DNA of 64,000 bases from Siniperca chuatsi. Lineage: Eukaryota > Chordata > Actinopteri > Centrarchiformes > Sinipercidae. A program made the position numbers and the translations under genes. The stretch lies in the NCBI RefSeq assembly GCF_020085105.1, contig NC_058058.1, forward strand, positions 2,551,587-2,615,586, written 5' to 3'. The notes under the pieces were generated by a model. It ran no database searches and was not told where the DNA came from. It was given only the letters and a program-made list of their open reading frames with translations. Shown here piece by piece: positions 1 through 11,803 of this stretch (position 1 is the first letter of the stretch; the number at the start of each line of letters is the position of its first letter).

Positions 1-300
1 ATGCTCAATGTCCAGTTTAGTGACCTAGGGTCAAACAGACTGACACTTAGAGGGAGGAGTTAAATAGTTTGATGGCCACAGGCAGGAATGACTTCCTGTG
101 GCGCTCTGTGGTGCATTGTGGGGGGATGACTCTTCCGCTGAAGGTACTCCTTTGTTTGACCAGCACGTCATAGAGCATGTAGGAGACACTGTCCAAGATG
201 GCGTGTAGTTTGGCCAGCATCCTCCTCTCTGACACCACCGCCAGAGAGTCCAGCTCCACCCCCACAATGTCACCGGCCTTACGGATCAGTTTGTTGAGTC
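1..300 (-). mobile_element. 3' end of a non-LTR retrotransposon (LINE), ORF2 C-terminus relic
   Basis: An open frame on the minus strand from about 299 to 47 reads LNKLIRKAGDIVGVELDS... and ends ...TERHRKSFLPVAIKLFNSSL before a stop. This kind of tail (an ERRML.KL segment, then a conserved TERHRKSF block) is familiar from the C-terminus of fish LINE reverse-transcriptase ORFs. There is no reverse transcriptase domain in the window; the element is cut at the window edge. I infer a dead fragment and cannot assign its family. Confidence 0.6.
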
Positions 301-301
301 A

Positions 302-800
302 TGTACTTAAAGTATGACAGTAAAAGTCCTCACTGTGCAGTAAAACGCTCCTGTCAGTGTTTATTATATCTGATGTTTCTGGATTCATATTCCTGCTGCA
401 TTAATGTGTGTGTTGCATTTTACTGCTGCAGATGTTTCAGGTTGAGCTCATTTTAACTGCTTTATATACTGTTGGGTAGTTTAACCTGCAGCAATGCATC
501 ATGGTCTATAAGATCATCATGTGTTTGTAGCGTCGCTGTCCTGTGAGAACCACGTATCTCTCTGTGACGATGCGTTTTCCAGCTGATCTGAGGGGGGGTT
601 AAAGAGTTTATTCAGCTTCAGGAGGAGGAGAGTTTTCTCAGCACATAAAGGAAACTCTTCATCCTTCAGTTCATCACAAACAGTCAAAATCCCCACATCT
701 GAAGATATGTGGTTTTCACCGGACAGGAAGAAAAACTGTCATCTGAACGCCTAGCTAAGTGCAGCACTTGAGTAAAAGTATTTACATTCCACCACTGGAG
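302..800. repeat. Copy of a teleost dispersed repeat ending in TCCACCACTG
   Basis: The stretch runs from gtacttaaagtatgacagta, through the signature ctgttgggtagttta near 470, to ttacattccaccactgg near 800. The same vocabulary (aagtaaaagtcctgca, actgttgggtagttta, terminal ccagtggtgg) recurs at 13175-13560, 14185-14210, 14700-14905 and 56600-56805. It behaves as a multi-copy non-autonomous element with ccaccactg-type ends. No gene is visible between 300 and 1588. Confidence 0.5.
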
Positions 801-1009
801 TAAGAAGACAAAAATTAATGCCGCAATCTTCATTTTCAACAAAGATGCAACATTTTTCAGACCATTAGAATAAACTTCTGATCTGAATGGGATCTAAACA
901 GAGTAACAGAGAGACGTGCTGCCTTTAAATATTAAATATAATGCTTTGCTTTCAAGCTGCTGGGTCGGCAACCTGACCTCTGACCTGTAAAGGTGCAGAA
1001 GTGAAATGT

Positions 1010-1262
1010 AAGTCAGTAACTTTATTTATATAGCTCCTTCCGAGAACGGAGCGCCACAAAGTGCTTCACAAAAGAAATAATGCAACCGACATTAATACAG
1101 ACTCAGGAAGAACAAAACACCATAAAATAGAAATAAATTAAAATAAGAGTAAATAGAAAAATGAGTCTAAACAGATGGGTCTTCAGCTGCTTTTTAAAGG
1201 TGTGTGGGACAGTGTGCACAGATCAAGTCCAAAGGGAGAGAGTTCCAAAGTAAACTTCCTAA
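1010..1262. repeat. Dispersed repeat of LINE-tail type (tttatttatatagc...)
   Basis: The segment begins taactttatttatatagctc, continues through caaagtgcttcacaaaagaa and ends near gagttccaaag. The 'tttatatagc ... gtgcttcac' signature is typical of the 3' regions of teleost LINE-like repeats, and related wording occurs at 13960-14000 and 19228-19290. No coding capacity remains. Confidence 0.4.
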
Positions 1263-1588
1263 TAGAGAATTAAACATGAAATAAGCTTTAATTTTTTATT
1301 TAATCATGTTGTTTTTTTCCCCTTTGACAGTGAAAGCAAATTCTCTTTGCTTGATTGATTCATTCCTTTCATTGAAGTCAGAGTTAGAAGGTAGAAGTTA
1401 ATCTGCTGGGCTGATAAGATCTCATGAGACACCCTTAAACTAATTAAAAACAAATGTTGCAAAATAAAGAGAAATATTTCAGCTTGTCAAGCGAAGATTC
1501 TTCACATAAACACTATTTTTGAATAACCTCAGGTGGTATAAAGAGGGAAACCCGATGCAAAATAAATGTGTCTGTCAATCTGTCTCAG

Positions 1589-4500
1589 ACTCCGACAGCC
1601 GTGTCCATCCAGGAGCCAATGATGTGTGCCGGCTGTGGCGAGCAGGTGTGCGACCGCTTCTTCCTATTGGCTGCAGGCAGCGTGTGGCACAGCGTCTGCC
1701 TCCGCTGCAGCCAATGTCACTGCGAGCTGCAGACGCACCCTTCACTTTACTGGAGAGACGGAAACATCTACTGCCAGCAGGACTACTGCAGGTCAGAGAG
1801 ATGATTCTCTAGGATGAAGTAGTTTGGTTCCCAAAATGTTCCTTTAACAGTGTCAAACATTTTGGTGCTCTTCAGGTTTTGTTCAAATGTAATTTTCGGA
1901 AGTTTGGGTTTGTCTGGGATTAAACCCGGGTCCTTCACAGCTTCTCCTGACTTGATTTCTCTTCCCGGTCAGGATGTTTGGAGGCGGTCAATGCGCTCGC
2001 TGCTTCCAGCCAATCCCAGCTTCCGCTTTGGTCATGAGGTCTGGTGAGCTGACCTTCCATCCTCACTGCTTCTCCTGCCAGGTAGCTCAGAGTTTAGTTT
2101 TATACGAAACATTTACAGAAACATTATAACACATTTTGCGCCCCGTTCTGTACAGTTCATCCTGTTGTTATTACAGCGGTGTGAAAAAGTGTTTGCCTCC
2201 TTCCTGATTTCTTTTTTTTTTTTTGCATGTTTGTCACACTTAAATGTTTCAGATCATCGTCAAAATTTAAATATTAGTCAAAGATAACACAAGTAAACAC
2301 AAAATGCAGTTTTTAAATGAAGGTTGTTATTATTAAGGGAAAACAAAGTCCAAACCTGCACGGCCCTGTGTGAAAAAGTGATTGCCCCTGAACCTAATAA
2401 CTGACTGAAAAGTTACTTTCTTTCTCATTTGTTCCTGAATTTCTTTGGATCTCGGCATGATGTCTAGCTTTTGAAGATCTTTTGGTCTACTTCACTTTGT
2501 CAGGCAGGGCAAACACTTTTTCACACCAAAAAAAAAAAAACTAAATACATTGGACTGGATTACTGTCTCTCCGTGAATAACAATCATTACAACTTTCTGA
2601 CTTAAAGGACATAATGGGACATAATGTGCAACATCATGGACATTGAATTTACCATATACACTTACCTGTACTTGAAATTCAACATTGCACATACACATCT
2701 ATATGTAATCACCAAGAAGCAACTTGAGATATGAGTGACCTTTTCTTATCCTTAATGCAGATATTTCTGTGATAATGAACATGTTTTGCAGGAGTGTGAT
2801 GTGAAGTTAATACCAGGGAACCTGTACTGCATGCAGGGCCAGAACCTCTACTGTCAGTCCCATTACCACGACGACGGGAGTGCCTCGCTATCACACGATC
2901 TCCAGCCCCAACCAAATCTGAAAGAAGGTGATAGATGTGTGTGTGTGTGCGTGCGTTTTATTTGTATTTATAGAAAAATACACCATTTCCATCTCTGAGA
3001 CACTGCAGAAGTATTTGTCCAGGTGAAATTCTGGTGACAGGTGTCATTTATCCTCCTGCTTGTCCTCAGAATTGACCGCAATAAAAGGGAGGGGTCGAAA
3101 GTTAAACAAATGTAACTGTATACAAATGAGGGCATAATTCACCAGGAAGCTTTGAAGTGATTTGTCAAAAACACTGACAAAGAAAAGGTGTTGCAGGTGT
3201 TGCAGTCTTTGCCACGGGGGTGGACAAATGTCTGTGGAGGAGAATATTAATATTAATATTGGAGTTTCTGGGATCCCTCTTTTGTATGTCCCTCAAAGAT
3301 CGTAGATGCAAACAGAAAGGAAGTGTTGTGTGGCACAAACATAATGTAAATTGTTGGAGAAAATGTAGGTTGCTTTACATAGCAACAAGCGAGAAGTCTG
3401 TTGCTGTGTCAAGTGGGTCCGCACAGTCAGGCTGCATTAATTGCTTTTATGGCCACTGGGGGGTGGAAGAACTCCACGACAAGCTGAAAACACACCTCCT
3501 GACATATTATCACCTTATAAAGTTGTTTTGGTTAACGTGTTAGCAAACAGCTAGTCTCCAACTGTGTGTTTCTGCTGTTTAGAGCTGAGCAGGTAGTGTA
3601 CAGTGAGTTCATCAGAGCTTGTTAGATGAAAACAGCTGCCTGCTACTGAACCTGACAGGAAATGTGCCGCAAAACCAAAACGAGGAGCTAAAAGAGGCTA
3701 AAAAAGTTGTTTGAAAGCATTGTGGTGTGTTCAGACATTTAGCTAGCTAACAAAACACTCCTGTATGTGTGTAAGAGACAGCTCAAACTCAGGTCTCGGG
3801 TGAAGGGGAGGAGTCTGTGAGCAGTCCGGAGCCACGATTGGATGGCGGGGTGACGGGTGGGCGGACCCGCAGGCGGACCAAGCGAATTAGGACATGTTTC
3901 CGCAGCGAGCAGCTCAGAGCGCTGGAGTCATATTTTGCTCAGAAGCACAACCCTGACGGTAAAGACTGGACCTGCCTCGCACATAAGACCGGCCTGCCCA
4001 AGAGAGTCCTGCAGGTACGAAATACAGGTGATATCGTAATGTTTGATCGGTCTGCACTGCAGTTAAAGTATTAAGACATATGTTCTTTTATTGTTTCGGC
4101 TTTGTACAGTAGAGCTGAAATAAGTCAACGGCAATGATGTTAAAGTTTCGGTCCAAGTCCAAAGTTTAGCTGCTTCTACAGCGAGTCAGTTCTAAGTTTC
4201 TACAGACGAGACACGAGCCAATAAGACAGTTTGGAGTTGTATCAAGCCTTACTGTTTGTACATTTGTTCGAGGCTAACGGTTTCCAACTGCTTCCACTCT
4301 TTGTGCTAAGCTAGGTAAACACATCCTGGAGCTATTGCTGTACCAGATCACAGATACTAAACAGATGCTCAATGTTGAGACTAGTGTTCTCCCTTTATAT
4401 ATGTTTTCTAGTTTACAGGAGAGATTACTATTCAGAATTAAAATCACATTTTGGATTTTAATCTACTGGCATTATTTGTGACATCACAACTAGTTTGGAG

Positions 4501-6276
4501 CCAATCAGGGTCCAGTATGCAACTAACACAAGGGGACTCCCTAAAAACTTGGCATTTCACCCAGATGGGCGAGGTTTTGCAGGACGTAGCAGTGCACGCT
4601 TCGGCGAGCTCCGTGACCGTCTCACGCATGTCAAGTATGAAGGTATCCAGAATATACTATTCATTTTTTCCTAAAATTTGTATATTTGGTCTCACACCTA
4701 TGTACTTTGAAATTGATAGTCTGCCTTGTAAGCCCATTTGGGCATCTATTGATGCAAGATACTACATTAACATACAGACCCCCAATCTGAGGAGATTTTT
4801 GTTGTTGAACGTAATTTAGTCAATTTAAATGTCAATATATTTTACTACTATTTAGTTGTAACATTACATATGTTTGCTAGCTTATCCAAAAAGTGACGAG
4901 ACAACCCAATGCGAGCCGATGAGAACGCGCATCAGGCACACAACACTGTGTGACGCAGGAAGTAAGGCACCGCCCCCGGCTGAAATACAAAGTTTTTAGG
5001 GAGTCCCCTAACACAAGTGCGATGTGGAAACCCGAAGCCTCCGGGTCACACACACTGAGAATGAACTTTTCAGTGAAGAGGGAGACATCTTGCGTCCAGC
5101 AGTTAAACATTTCAACATCAACAATAACGTGGGAGTAGGTGTAATTTTTGACTAGTTAATTAAACATTTAGGTGGAAGAAACATAACAGACACAAATTAA
5201 TATTCCAGCATGTCTGAAAACCTGTCTGGAGATCTGTGGGGTTCAGTGTAAATTAAATGTTTTTGTGAAGGCAGCAGCAATTTTAAAAATGTCATTGATT
5301 ACTTTTTTCTCAGTCCATTAAGTGATCAATTAATTTATCATTTCAGTACTTCCTATGAATCAGCACACAGTTATTGTTAGAGCTTCTTAATAAAATGCAG
5401 CAACTAGCGATTCAGCATGAAGCATTTTACTGTGGTGTAGACTTGCTTTATCAAGGTTCAAGGTTCAGCTTTATTGTCATTATATAATACAGGATTGCAC
5501 AATGAAATGCGGTTGTAGCCCCCTCCACGCTACACGCACAGAAAAAGTATAAATAAATATTCAAATACTAAATAATAAAATAAAACTATAAAATAGAACA
5601 AAGCATATAAAAGTAGCACTAAGAGAACAAATTAAAAGGAAAACTAAAATATATTTAAAGGAAGATATAAAGTTACGTCTATACATACATATATAGTATG
5701 TATACACAAATACACACAAAATGTAATGTAAAATAATGACATGGTGTCTGAGATACATAAAATCTACACTGTGAGAAACCTGTAGCATTTACATACCTCA
5801 TTTAATCTTAGTTAACAAATATCTTTATGTTCTTCTTTCACCTGTGAACACACACACACACACACACTCTCTCTCAGGTGTGGTTTCAAAATGCTCGGGC
5901 CAAACTGAGACGCTCCCTCACCACAGATGACTCTCAGGTCAACTCGCCCTCCGCTCCCCCGAGGGGCGCAACCGTGGCGACCGGCTCCCCGCCCGCGGCC
6001 TGCTCCCCACCCGACCAATCACAGCCCTTCTCCACCAGCACCATCGACCAGCTGCAGCTCTCTCTGCTCACCGCCCCGCTCAGCGACCCGCCGGTGAGTC
6101 TGGCCATCAACCAGTCACATCAGCTGCGAAACCCCACCTTCTTCCTGGACTACGACACCCAGAGTGCACCAGGGTGTGTCTCCTCTCTGGAGGCTTACGA
6201 GGACTTTGGAGAGGCAGGAGGAGGAGCAGAGGGAGAAGTTGATCCTGATAGTTCTTTCAGGCCACATTACTGCTAG
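1589..6276 (+). CDS. LIM-homeodomain transcription factor, Lhx2/Lhx9-like, 5' incomplete
   Basis: Five exons join in frame: 1589-1791, 1973-2081, 2792-2927, 3782-4014 and 5878-6276 (stop TAG), giving 359 residues after an unseen 5' exon. LIM1 starts MCAGCGEQVCDRFFLL and ends GNIYCQQDYC; LIM2 starts CARCFQPI and is split between exons 2 and 3 (CFSCQ/ECDVKL). The homeodomain begins TKRIRTCFRSEQL and its recognition helix VLQVWFQNARAKLRR (Q50, N51) is split at VLQ/VWF, a split I recall for Lhx2/9. The match to Lhx2/9 is clear (HNPD.KD, KTGL.KRVLQVWFQNARAK) but divergent, and the linker is very short. Exon 4 is taken from the weak acceptor at 3781 because it is the one that joins in phase; the stronger-looking AG at 3792 would put the homeodomain out of frame. 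LIM domains bind Ldb cofactors and the homeodomain binds TAAT-type sites in the nucleus. The acidic, serine-rich tail (EDFGEAGGGAEGEVD) does not resemble Lhx2 or Lhx9. It could be a separate fast-evolving Lhx2/9 paralogue. Confidence 0.85.
2178..2527. mobile_element. Non-autonomous DNA transposon (MITE) with perfect 20-bp terminal inverted repeats
   Basis: The left end ggtgtgaaaaagtgtttgcc (2178-2197) is the exact reverse complement of 2508-2527. A related internal block, gtgtgaaaaagtgattgcc, lies at 2369. The element is 350 bp, has no ORF and sits in the lhx intron between the two halves of LIM2. A clean target-site duplication is not obvious because the right flank is poly-A. Confidence 0.75.
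4471..5130. repeat. Composite of dispersed repeats in the lhx homeodomain intron
   Basis: Positions 4479-4516 hold, on the minus strand, the same 31-bp unit that is tandemly amplified at 7016-7533. The words ggggactccctaaaaact (4532) and agtttttagggagtcccc (4994) are inverted copies of each other about 460 bp apart, as if they were ends or internal arms of one element. No coding sequence is recognised. Confidence 0.45.
5453..5650. repeat. Dispersed repeat (tttattgtcatta...aatgaaatgc)
   Basis: The text caaggttcagctttattgtc, followed by gcacaatgaaatgcggttgt and an A-rich tail, is a familiar fish interspersed-repeat pattern. A weaker relative begins near 27040 (aaggttgcttttattgactc). It is non-coding and lies in the lhx intron. 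Confidence 0.4.
5848..5877 (+). repeat. (CA)n plus (CT)n tract abutting the last lhx splice acceptor
   Basis: Alternating CA is followed by ctctctctcag immediately before the exon that carries the homeodomain recognition helix. Length variation here sits inside the acceptor's pyrimidine tract. Confidence 0.7.
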
Positions 6277-7015
6277 TCGAGGGTCGTTACATTCATCCTT
6301 AACTTCAAGAAATATCTTTTCGCACATACAGAATAGTCATGTATATAATCCATAAGATTTCAGCTTTTAATGTGAAGCAACAGGAAATCAGTAGGAAATG
6401 TAACTTAATCCAGCTCTGATACATCTGTGGCGAACAGTGAGGCAGTAATCAGTGAGATCAAATTACAAACAGTAACACTGGATTACACGCTGCATCGTTT
6501 TCTGTCAATCACTCGTGTGTGAAGAAGGCAGTATGGCGGACTCCGCCACTAACAATGAAAACCACTGTATAGAGAGGTAATTACATAACATAAATCATTG
6601 AATGGCTATTGCAGAAGAAATTCATGAACACTATTCAAAAGAACATGAATAGTATCAGAAACAGTTTTTAAAATATTTATAATCTTAAGGATTATAACTT
6701 TGACAAAGTGTGTAACTTTCTTGCAGTGTGACTCAAAATGAATCAATCAAACTAGAGCTAAAAAACTAAGCATTTCAGCACTACAACCACTGACTGACTG
6801 TTATATCACTGTAAATACACTACTTTTGGGTTCCTTGACTTGTTCTAATCAATTGAAGTAGGGCTGGGCTATATAGTCAAAATCAATGCTACAATATCAG
6901 TAAGAATATTGTCAAATATCAATAACACAATATGGCAAATAAATACAAAATCAAATAGAAAATAATCTAATGGATGTACGCTGTGTTATGTAGCTTGATT
7001 ACACCTTGTTTTTAC
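6277..7015. other. Intergenic DNA downstream of lhx; no gene seen
   Basis: This is AT-rich sequence with short stop-limited frames only. It presumably begins with the lhx 3'UTR, but no clear AATAAA lies close to the stop. I see nothing else I can support. Confidence 0.5.
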
Positions 7016-7533
7016 TTGGCTCCAAACTACTTGTGATGGACCCTGATTGGCTCCAAACTACTTCTGATGGACCCTGATTGGTTCCAAACTAGTTGTGATG
7101 GACCCTGATTGGCTCCAAACTACTTCTGATGGACCCTGATTGGCTCCAAACTACTTGTGATGGACCCTGATTGGCTCCAAACTAGTTGTGATGGACCCTG
7201 ATTGGCTCCAAACTACTTGTGATGGACCCTGATTGGCTCCAAACTACTTCTGATGGACCCTGATTGGCTCCAAACTACTTGTGATGGACCCTGATTGGCT
7301 CCAAACTAGTTGTGATGGACCCTGATTGGCTCCAAACTACTTCTGATGGACCCTGATTGGCTCCAAACTACTTGTGATGGACCCTGATTGGCTCCAAACT
7401 AGTTGTGATGGACCCTGATTGGCTCCAAACTACTTCTGATGGACCCTGATTGGCTCCAAACTACTTGTGATGGACCCTGATTGGCTCCAAACTATTTGTG
7501 ATGGACCCTGATTGGCTCCAAACTGGTTGCGAT
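7016..7533. repeat. 31-bp tandem minisatellite, about 16.7 copies
   Basis: The unit is ttggctccaaacta, then a variable trinucleotide, then gtgatggaccctga. Copies differ mainly at one spot (cttg, cttc or gttg), and these variants follow a roughly three-unit order in the distal half, suggesting amplification in 93-bp blocks. One unjoined unit lies inverted at 4479-4516 inside the lhx intron with the same flank (gatgtcacaaataat), so the array arose inside a dispersed element. Confidence 0.9.
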
Positions 7534-8344
7534 GTCACAAATAATACCAGTACATCCAGGTGTTGAATTAAGTAAAGTTGATAAACGATTGCAATTGTTG
7601 AATTATTGCCCAGCCCTGATTTGAAGATGTCACTCAAACTGGGAACAAATGCGATGGACACCATTCATTTAAAAAAATGATTGATAGATTAATCAGTAGT
7701 AACACAAATCATTAGTAGCAGTACTAGTTGGCCCCTGTTTGGCCCCAGAAAATGACTCTACATCACATCACAATGTGGAAAATCTTAACTCAAGGTCAAC
7801 TTACTAGCTTTTTTGGGAGCTTCCAACAACATCACGTGATCTAAGAACATACTTACTCATGCCTCATACAACCACCTGTTGTCATGTGACAGAAGCTCAT
7901 GATGACAGCTATGGCCAACTATGATCAAGGTCACATGATGACCCTGACAGCGCAAACATTTCCATTTGCAGATGAAATCCGTGAGATGCGGGTAAAAGCT
8001 CAGGAAACAGCTTTGTATGCGGACCTTGAATGTTTTTTTTTTTGTTGTTTCCAAAGATCAAGAATAAACTTCTATGCACAATATTTTTCAAACTTTGTAC
8101 AACTTGTTTTGTGGGTTTATATGTTTATTTTCCACCGACAACAAACACTTCGTACACGTTGAAACAGTCTTCAAACCGTGAGATTCTGATTCTTCTCTGC
8201 TTCCTGTATGATGAAGCTTTTTCTGTGTAACGCTTGCGAATAAACCATCAACTCTTTTCCCACAATTCCTTCCTCCAAGTTTCCTCTTTGTGCACCACAA
8301 GCAGCGGCTCATCCTCCCCGCACTGTCTCCCCAACCAGCCCGTT
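7534..8344. other. Intergenic DNA without a recognised gene
   Basis: The short frames here (for example around 7900-8160) show no recognisable domain or codon bias. The first about 50 bases continue the element that hosts the minisatellite. Nothing else is supported. Confidence 0.5.
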
Positions 8345-8560
8345 GAGTTTACATGTAGAGTTGAAACGATTAGCTGATTAATCGATAAGCTGATTAACAG
8401 AAAATTAATCGGCTGCTATTTTGATAATCACTTAATCTTTAAAGTAATTTTTTAAGCAAAATTGCCAAACATCCTGTACTTCCAGCATCTCACTTAAGAG
8501 GATTTTCTGCTTTTCTTTGTCTTTTGTGTTTGCAAACTTAATATTTTTGTTAATCTGACA
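8345..8560. repeat. Dispersed repeat of the 'gattaatcgat' family
   Basis: The words gaaacgattagctgattaat, aatcggctgctattttgat and agcatctcacttaagagga mark a family also present at about 13640-13900, 14390-14610, 16805-17100, 17990-18335, 38346-38540, 51605-51975, 60090-60310 and 61965-62060. All copies are non-coding and diverged. Confidence 0.55.
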
Positions 8561-8624
8561 ATACAGGAAAACTGGAGACATCACCTTGGACATTTTTCAC
8601 AGTTCTTATGACATTTTGGCATTT

Positions 8625-8776
8625 CTGCTTTTTATTACGATAGTGATAGCTGGAGAGAGACAGGAAAGGCAGGGGAGAGAGGGGATGACGAGCAGCAAAA
8701 GGCCCAGGCTGGTATCGAACCCGGGCCGCTGCGTGGTACGCGCTCTACCACAGGTGAGCTACCGGGGCGCGACCTT
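8625..8776 (-). mobile_element. tRNA-derived SINE, minus orientation
   Basis: Read on the minus strand it starts ggtcgcgccccggtagctca, has an A-box-like tagctcacctgtggtagagc, a B-box cgggttcgatacc and then the body ggccttttgctgc...cctgtctctctccagc. This head and body are those of a common teleost tRNA-type SINE. The tRNA-like head does not complete a cloverleaf, so it is not a tRNA gene. Confidence 0.8.
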
Positions 8777-9779
8777 ATGATATTTTGGCATTATGGCATT
8801 TTCTTGTAAACAAACAAAGTTTTCATTCAGCAAAATGCATCGTGTGTATCCTTGAGGTCTAACAAACGTTTCCCTTCTCATAAAACATTTGCAAAGCTGA
8901 TTTTTACATCCATGTTTAGCAGTCTTCTTCTTCTCTGCCTTTGTTGGTGCAACGCTGCGTGTCTTGGTGCATTACCACCGCCATGCAGATAGTGAAACGT
9001 GTGAACCCAGCTGCAGGAAGGTGTGTATTTGATTGCATAAGAACAAACAAAACAGGGACCCAGTCATAAGAACATCGCTCCACAGCGCTACTAGTGGTCA
9101 AAAACTCCACAGGGTTCCTTTAAATCTATACAGTAATCAGCAGATTAACCTATAATGAAAATAATCATTAGTTGCAGTCATATTTACGTGCTCAAAATCA
9201 GATTACAGAGAGAAATCAGGAAACCAGACGTGATGTACAATAAGGTTATTTTGAAACTACGGTTTATATGTACCAGTAATCAGATTTCTTTCGTAGAACC
9301 AAGAAGTTGTTTACTCTCTTCTCGTGAGTTTGTCTGATCGTCTGACTCTTCGTGTTTCTCGACAATATTCACCTCATTTTAGTGATGTCACCCTAGCCAC
9401 GTCTTCCCAGATCTCAGCTTTTAATTTGGTGGGTATGTTGTTATTACTGATAGAAATGATGGACGAAACTACCAAAATAAGACCCAAGTTGTAATAAACC
9501 AGAGTTTTAGGCCTGTTCCTCTCTATGTGTCCTGAACAAATGCAACCAGCATCAATCTTAAAATAGCCTGAAGGCAGAAATCGTTACAGAATCAACACTC
9601 AGACAAAACCTGCGGCTCTGCAGAGCCTTTGTCATAGAATCTGTGCCAAATTAAGTTAGAGAATAGCGTGATTTGGTTTGACGTTAGAATGACTGATTGT
9701 TTGTCAATTCCTCAAAACCAGACAGCTTGAATGACATTCTTGCAGGTGTGTCTGTGTTTTCCCAGTGAGACGACCTTCA

Positions 9780-10092
9780 TGGTGAGCACATGACAAAAGA
9801 AACCACAAGCTGCCCTCGTCTTCCTCACCGTGCCCTCCCTCTCTCTCCCGGAGACTTTCTCTCCCCAGAAGCATCTTAATGAATTGGCTGCTTCCTCTTT
9901 GTGAATTGCCTCCCCAATCAAGCGGCGATAATTACGGTGACAGTCTGGGCCTCGTCGCTGAGGTTTCTCAGCGGAAAGAATGAAGGTTATGACAGTCGAC
10001 ACTGACTTTGTGTGCGTCAGAGGGGCGAGGGACCAATGGGTGACAGCAGCCTGTGACCCGATGGAGGCGGGGAGAGGATGGAGGGCGGGTAG
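9780..10092 (+). promoter_or_regulatory. Candidate upstream regulatory region of qrfp
   Basis: This block just upstream of the qrfp TATA-like box is less repeat-like than its surroundings. It contains homeodomain-type cores (cttaatgaattgg, ggcgataattacggtgacag) and a GC-rich proximal stretch (ggaggcggggagaggatgga). Regulatory function is inferred from position and motif content only. Confidence 0.3.
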
Positions 10093-10104
10093 TTTTTAAA
10101 AAGG
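10093..10104 (+). promoter_or_regulatory. TATA-like box of qrfp
   Basis: The sequence tttttaaaaagg lies about 30 bases before the start of a short candidate first exon that ends at a good donor (cacaag/gtaaga, 10156/10157). Confidence 0.5.
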
Positions 10105-10124
10105 TCAGAGGCGACGAACATTAG

Positions 10125-10156
10125 AGAAGATACAGCAAGTTAGACCGCGACACAAG
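10125..10156 (+). other. qrfp: Candidate non-coding first exon of qrfp
   Basis: The 3' boundary is the donor cacaag/gtaagac. The start is inferred from the TATA-like box and is approximate. The exon carries no ATG. It would splice over a 1.6-kb intron to the acceptor tctatttccag immediately in front of the qrfp start codon at 11804. Confidence 0.45.
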
Positions 10157-11803
10157 GTAAGACGTGAATTTGGGACGCGACTAAACTGAATTTTCTTCTG
10201 TTTGTTTTTTCCCCTCTTCTTCTTCTTCGTTGATGCTAAAAGATGTAACTTATTTCTTATTTTGTACTTATGTATAAGTTTCTCAGTGATGCGATTGTGC
10301 AGGCGTCGACTCGCATCATCCACATGAGGAGCTACAAGTTTTAATTTGTTAAAAATTCTCATCATTTGTCTCATTTGACCTGATAAAGGTCTAGTAACAG
10401 ACGGCTTTAGTTACATTGGACTTACTTGTGCAGAGCCTTCTCCTTCGCATATTTGATTTGTTCGGATTTTTTGCAACTCAGCATCGTGTCGTGAGTGCGA
10501 TGATCCTCCCAAAGGCGAGACAATACCTGTCTCATCTCTTCTTTAATTTGTTGTTTTCTGATTTAACCATTCATTTGAGAATTTGCCTTGTTTGAACACA
10601 AACTAGTCATTTACCAACGTGGCAGGAAAAACTCAACCAGTCAAAATTTCCCAAAGTTTGGATGGTGATAATTCACTTTCTTGGTTATAAGTTTTGGAGT
10701 GTTTGAAAATAACGAATTTTCCTCTGGAAGGGTAAAAAAAAAAGTCAGTGTTATTTTTATTTATTCTCCAAATGTCTTTAATTCATTGTGATTGTAGCTG
10801 AGTCGATATAAGCACCTATTTTTCCTTGAGGGAATCTCTTTTGCAGGTTATCAGGCAAGTTATATTTATTCCCTCCACTGCAGAGATTTTATGATTTTGG
10901 ACGTGTTTGTTTTTTTATGGGTTTTGTTAACATGATATCTCAAAAAATAGATTTCAATGAAATTTGGTGGTGGAAAGTTTGGCAATGGGGCAAGGGACAA
11001 GTGTTTATTAGTTATTATTGCTAGGTGCTGGTGTGGATCGTATGTCCTGAACCTGGAGGAGCAGATGCAAAACTCACTTAAACAGATATTTCCTCCGGTC
11101 TTTGCCAAATTTGGGACACATTTGAATAATTCTCCCTAAAAAAACATTAAAATCATTACCATTTTCCTGTAATTGATTGAGCCAATTTTTGTGGCTTATT
11201 TGAGGTTAACAGCCAGAACTCTTGGAGGTATCGTGCAATTTCAACCAAATTTAGATGATTCCTGCAGATAGCCTGATAAATTTAAATGTCCATAACTTGG
11301 TGATCATGAGTCCGCCCGACTTATAAAACTAAGTCTCGTCATACACAGCTAGGATTTCAATATTATTCAAAAATTGTGGCCGCCATCAGCCAATCAGCTT
11401 CTGTCACTTTGTGTATTTTGATCAGATTATGCAGCCTTGGTGGACGTATAAATAAAATACATACATATACTCACACAGGCCTGTTTCTCCCGTTTTTATG
11501 AATATAACATATGTAAGCAAACCATTTACACCATAGAAAAACTTTGATTTAGCTGTTTTGTACTGTTGTTATATGTTGTTATTGAATGTGATCACAATCT
11601 GTGTTTTTGGATTTTGAAAACTTATGATAGCTGCATCTGAAAACTTTACTTTCTTTCATTACTTCTGTGAATGTATTTAATTTTCTTACTGTAATAATTA
11701 CATCATGTTTCTCTTACACCGACTTATGAACTAATATTAATTTAGATAAATTAATTTGCACAATGATAAAAGTGACATTTTATTTCTATCTTTCTATTTC
11801 CAG

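Noticed and set aside
7016-7533. CRISPR array
   Set aside because: The repeat units are contiguous with no unique spacers, and the sequence is a vertebrate genome.
8690-8775. tRNA gene on the minus strand
   Set aside because: It is the tRNA-like head of a SINE, recognised by its ttttgctgc...cctgtctctctccagc body.
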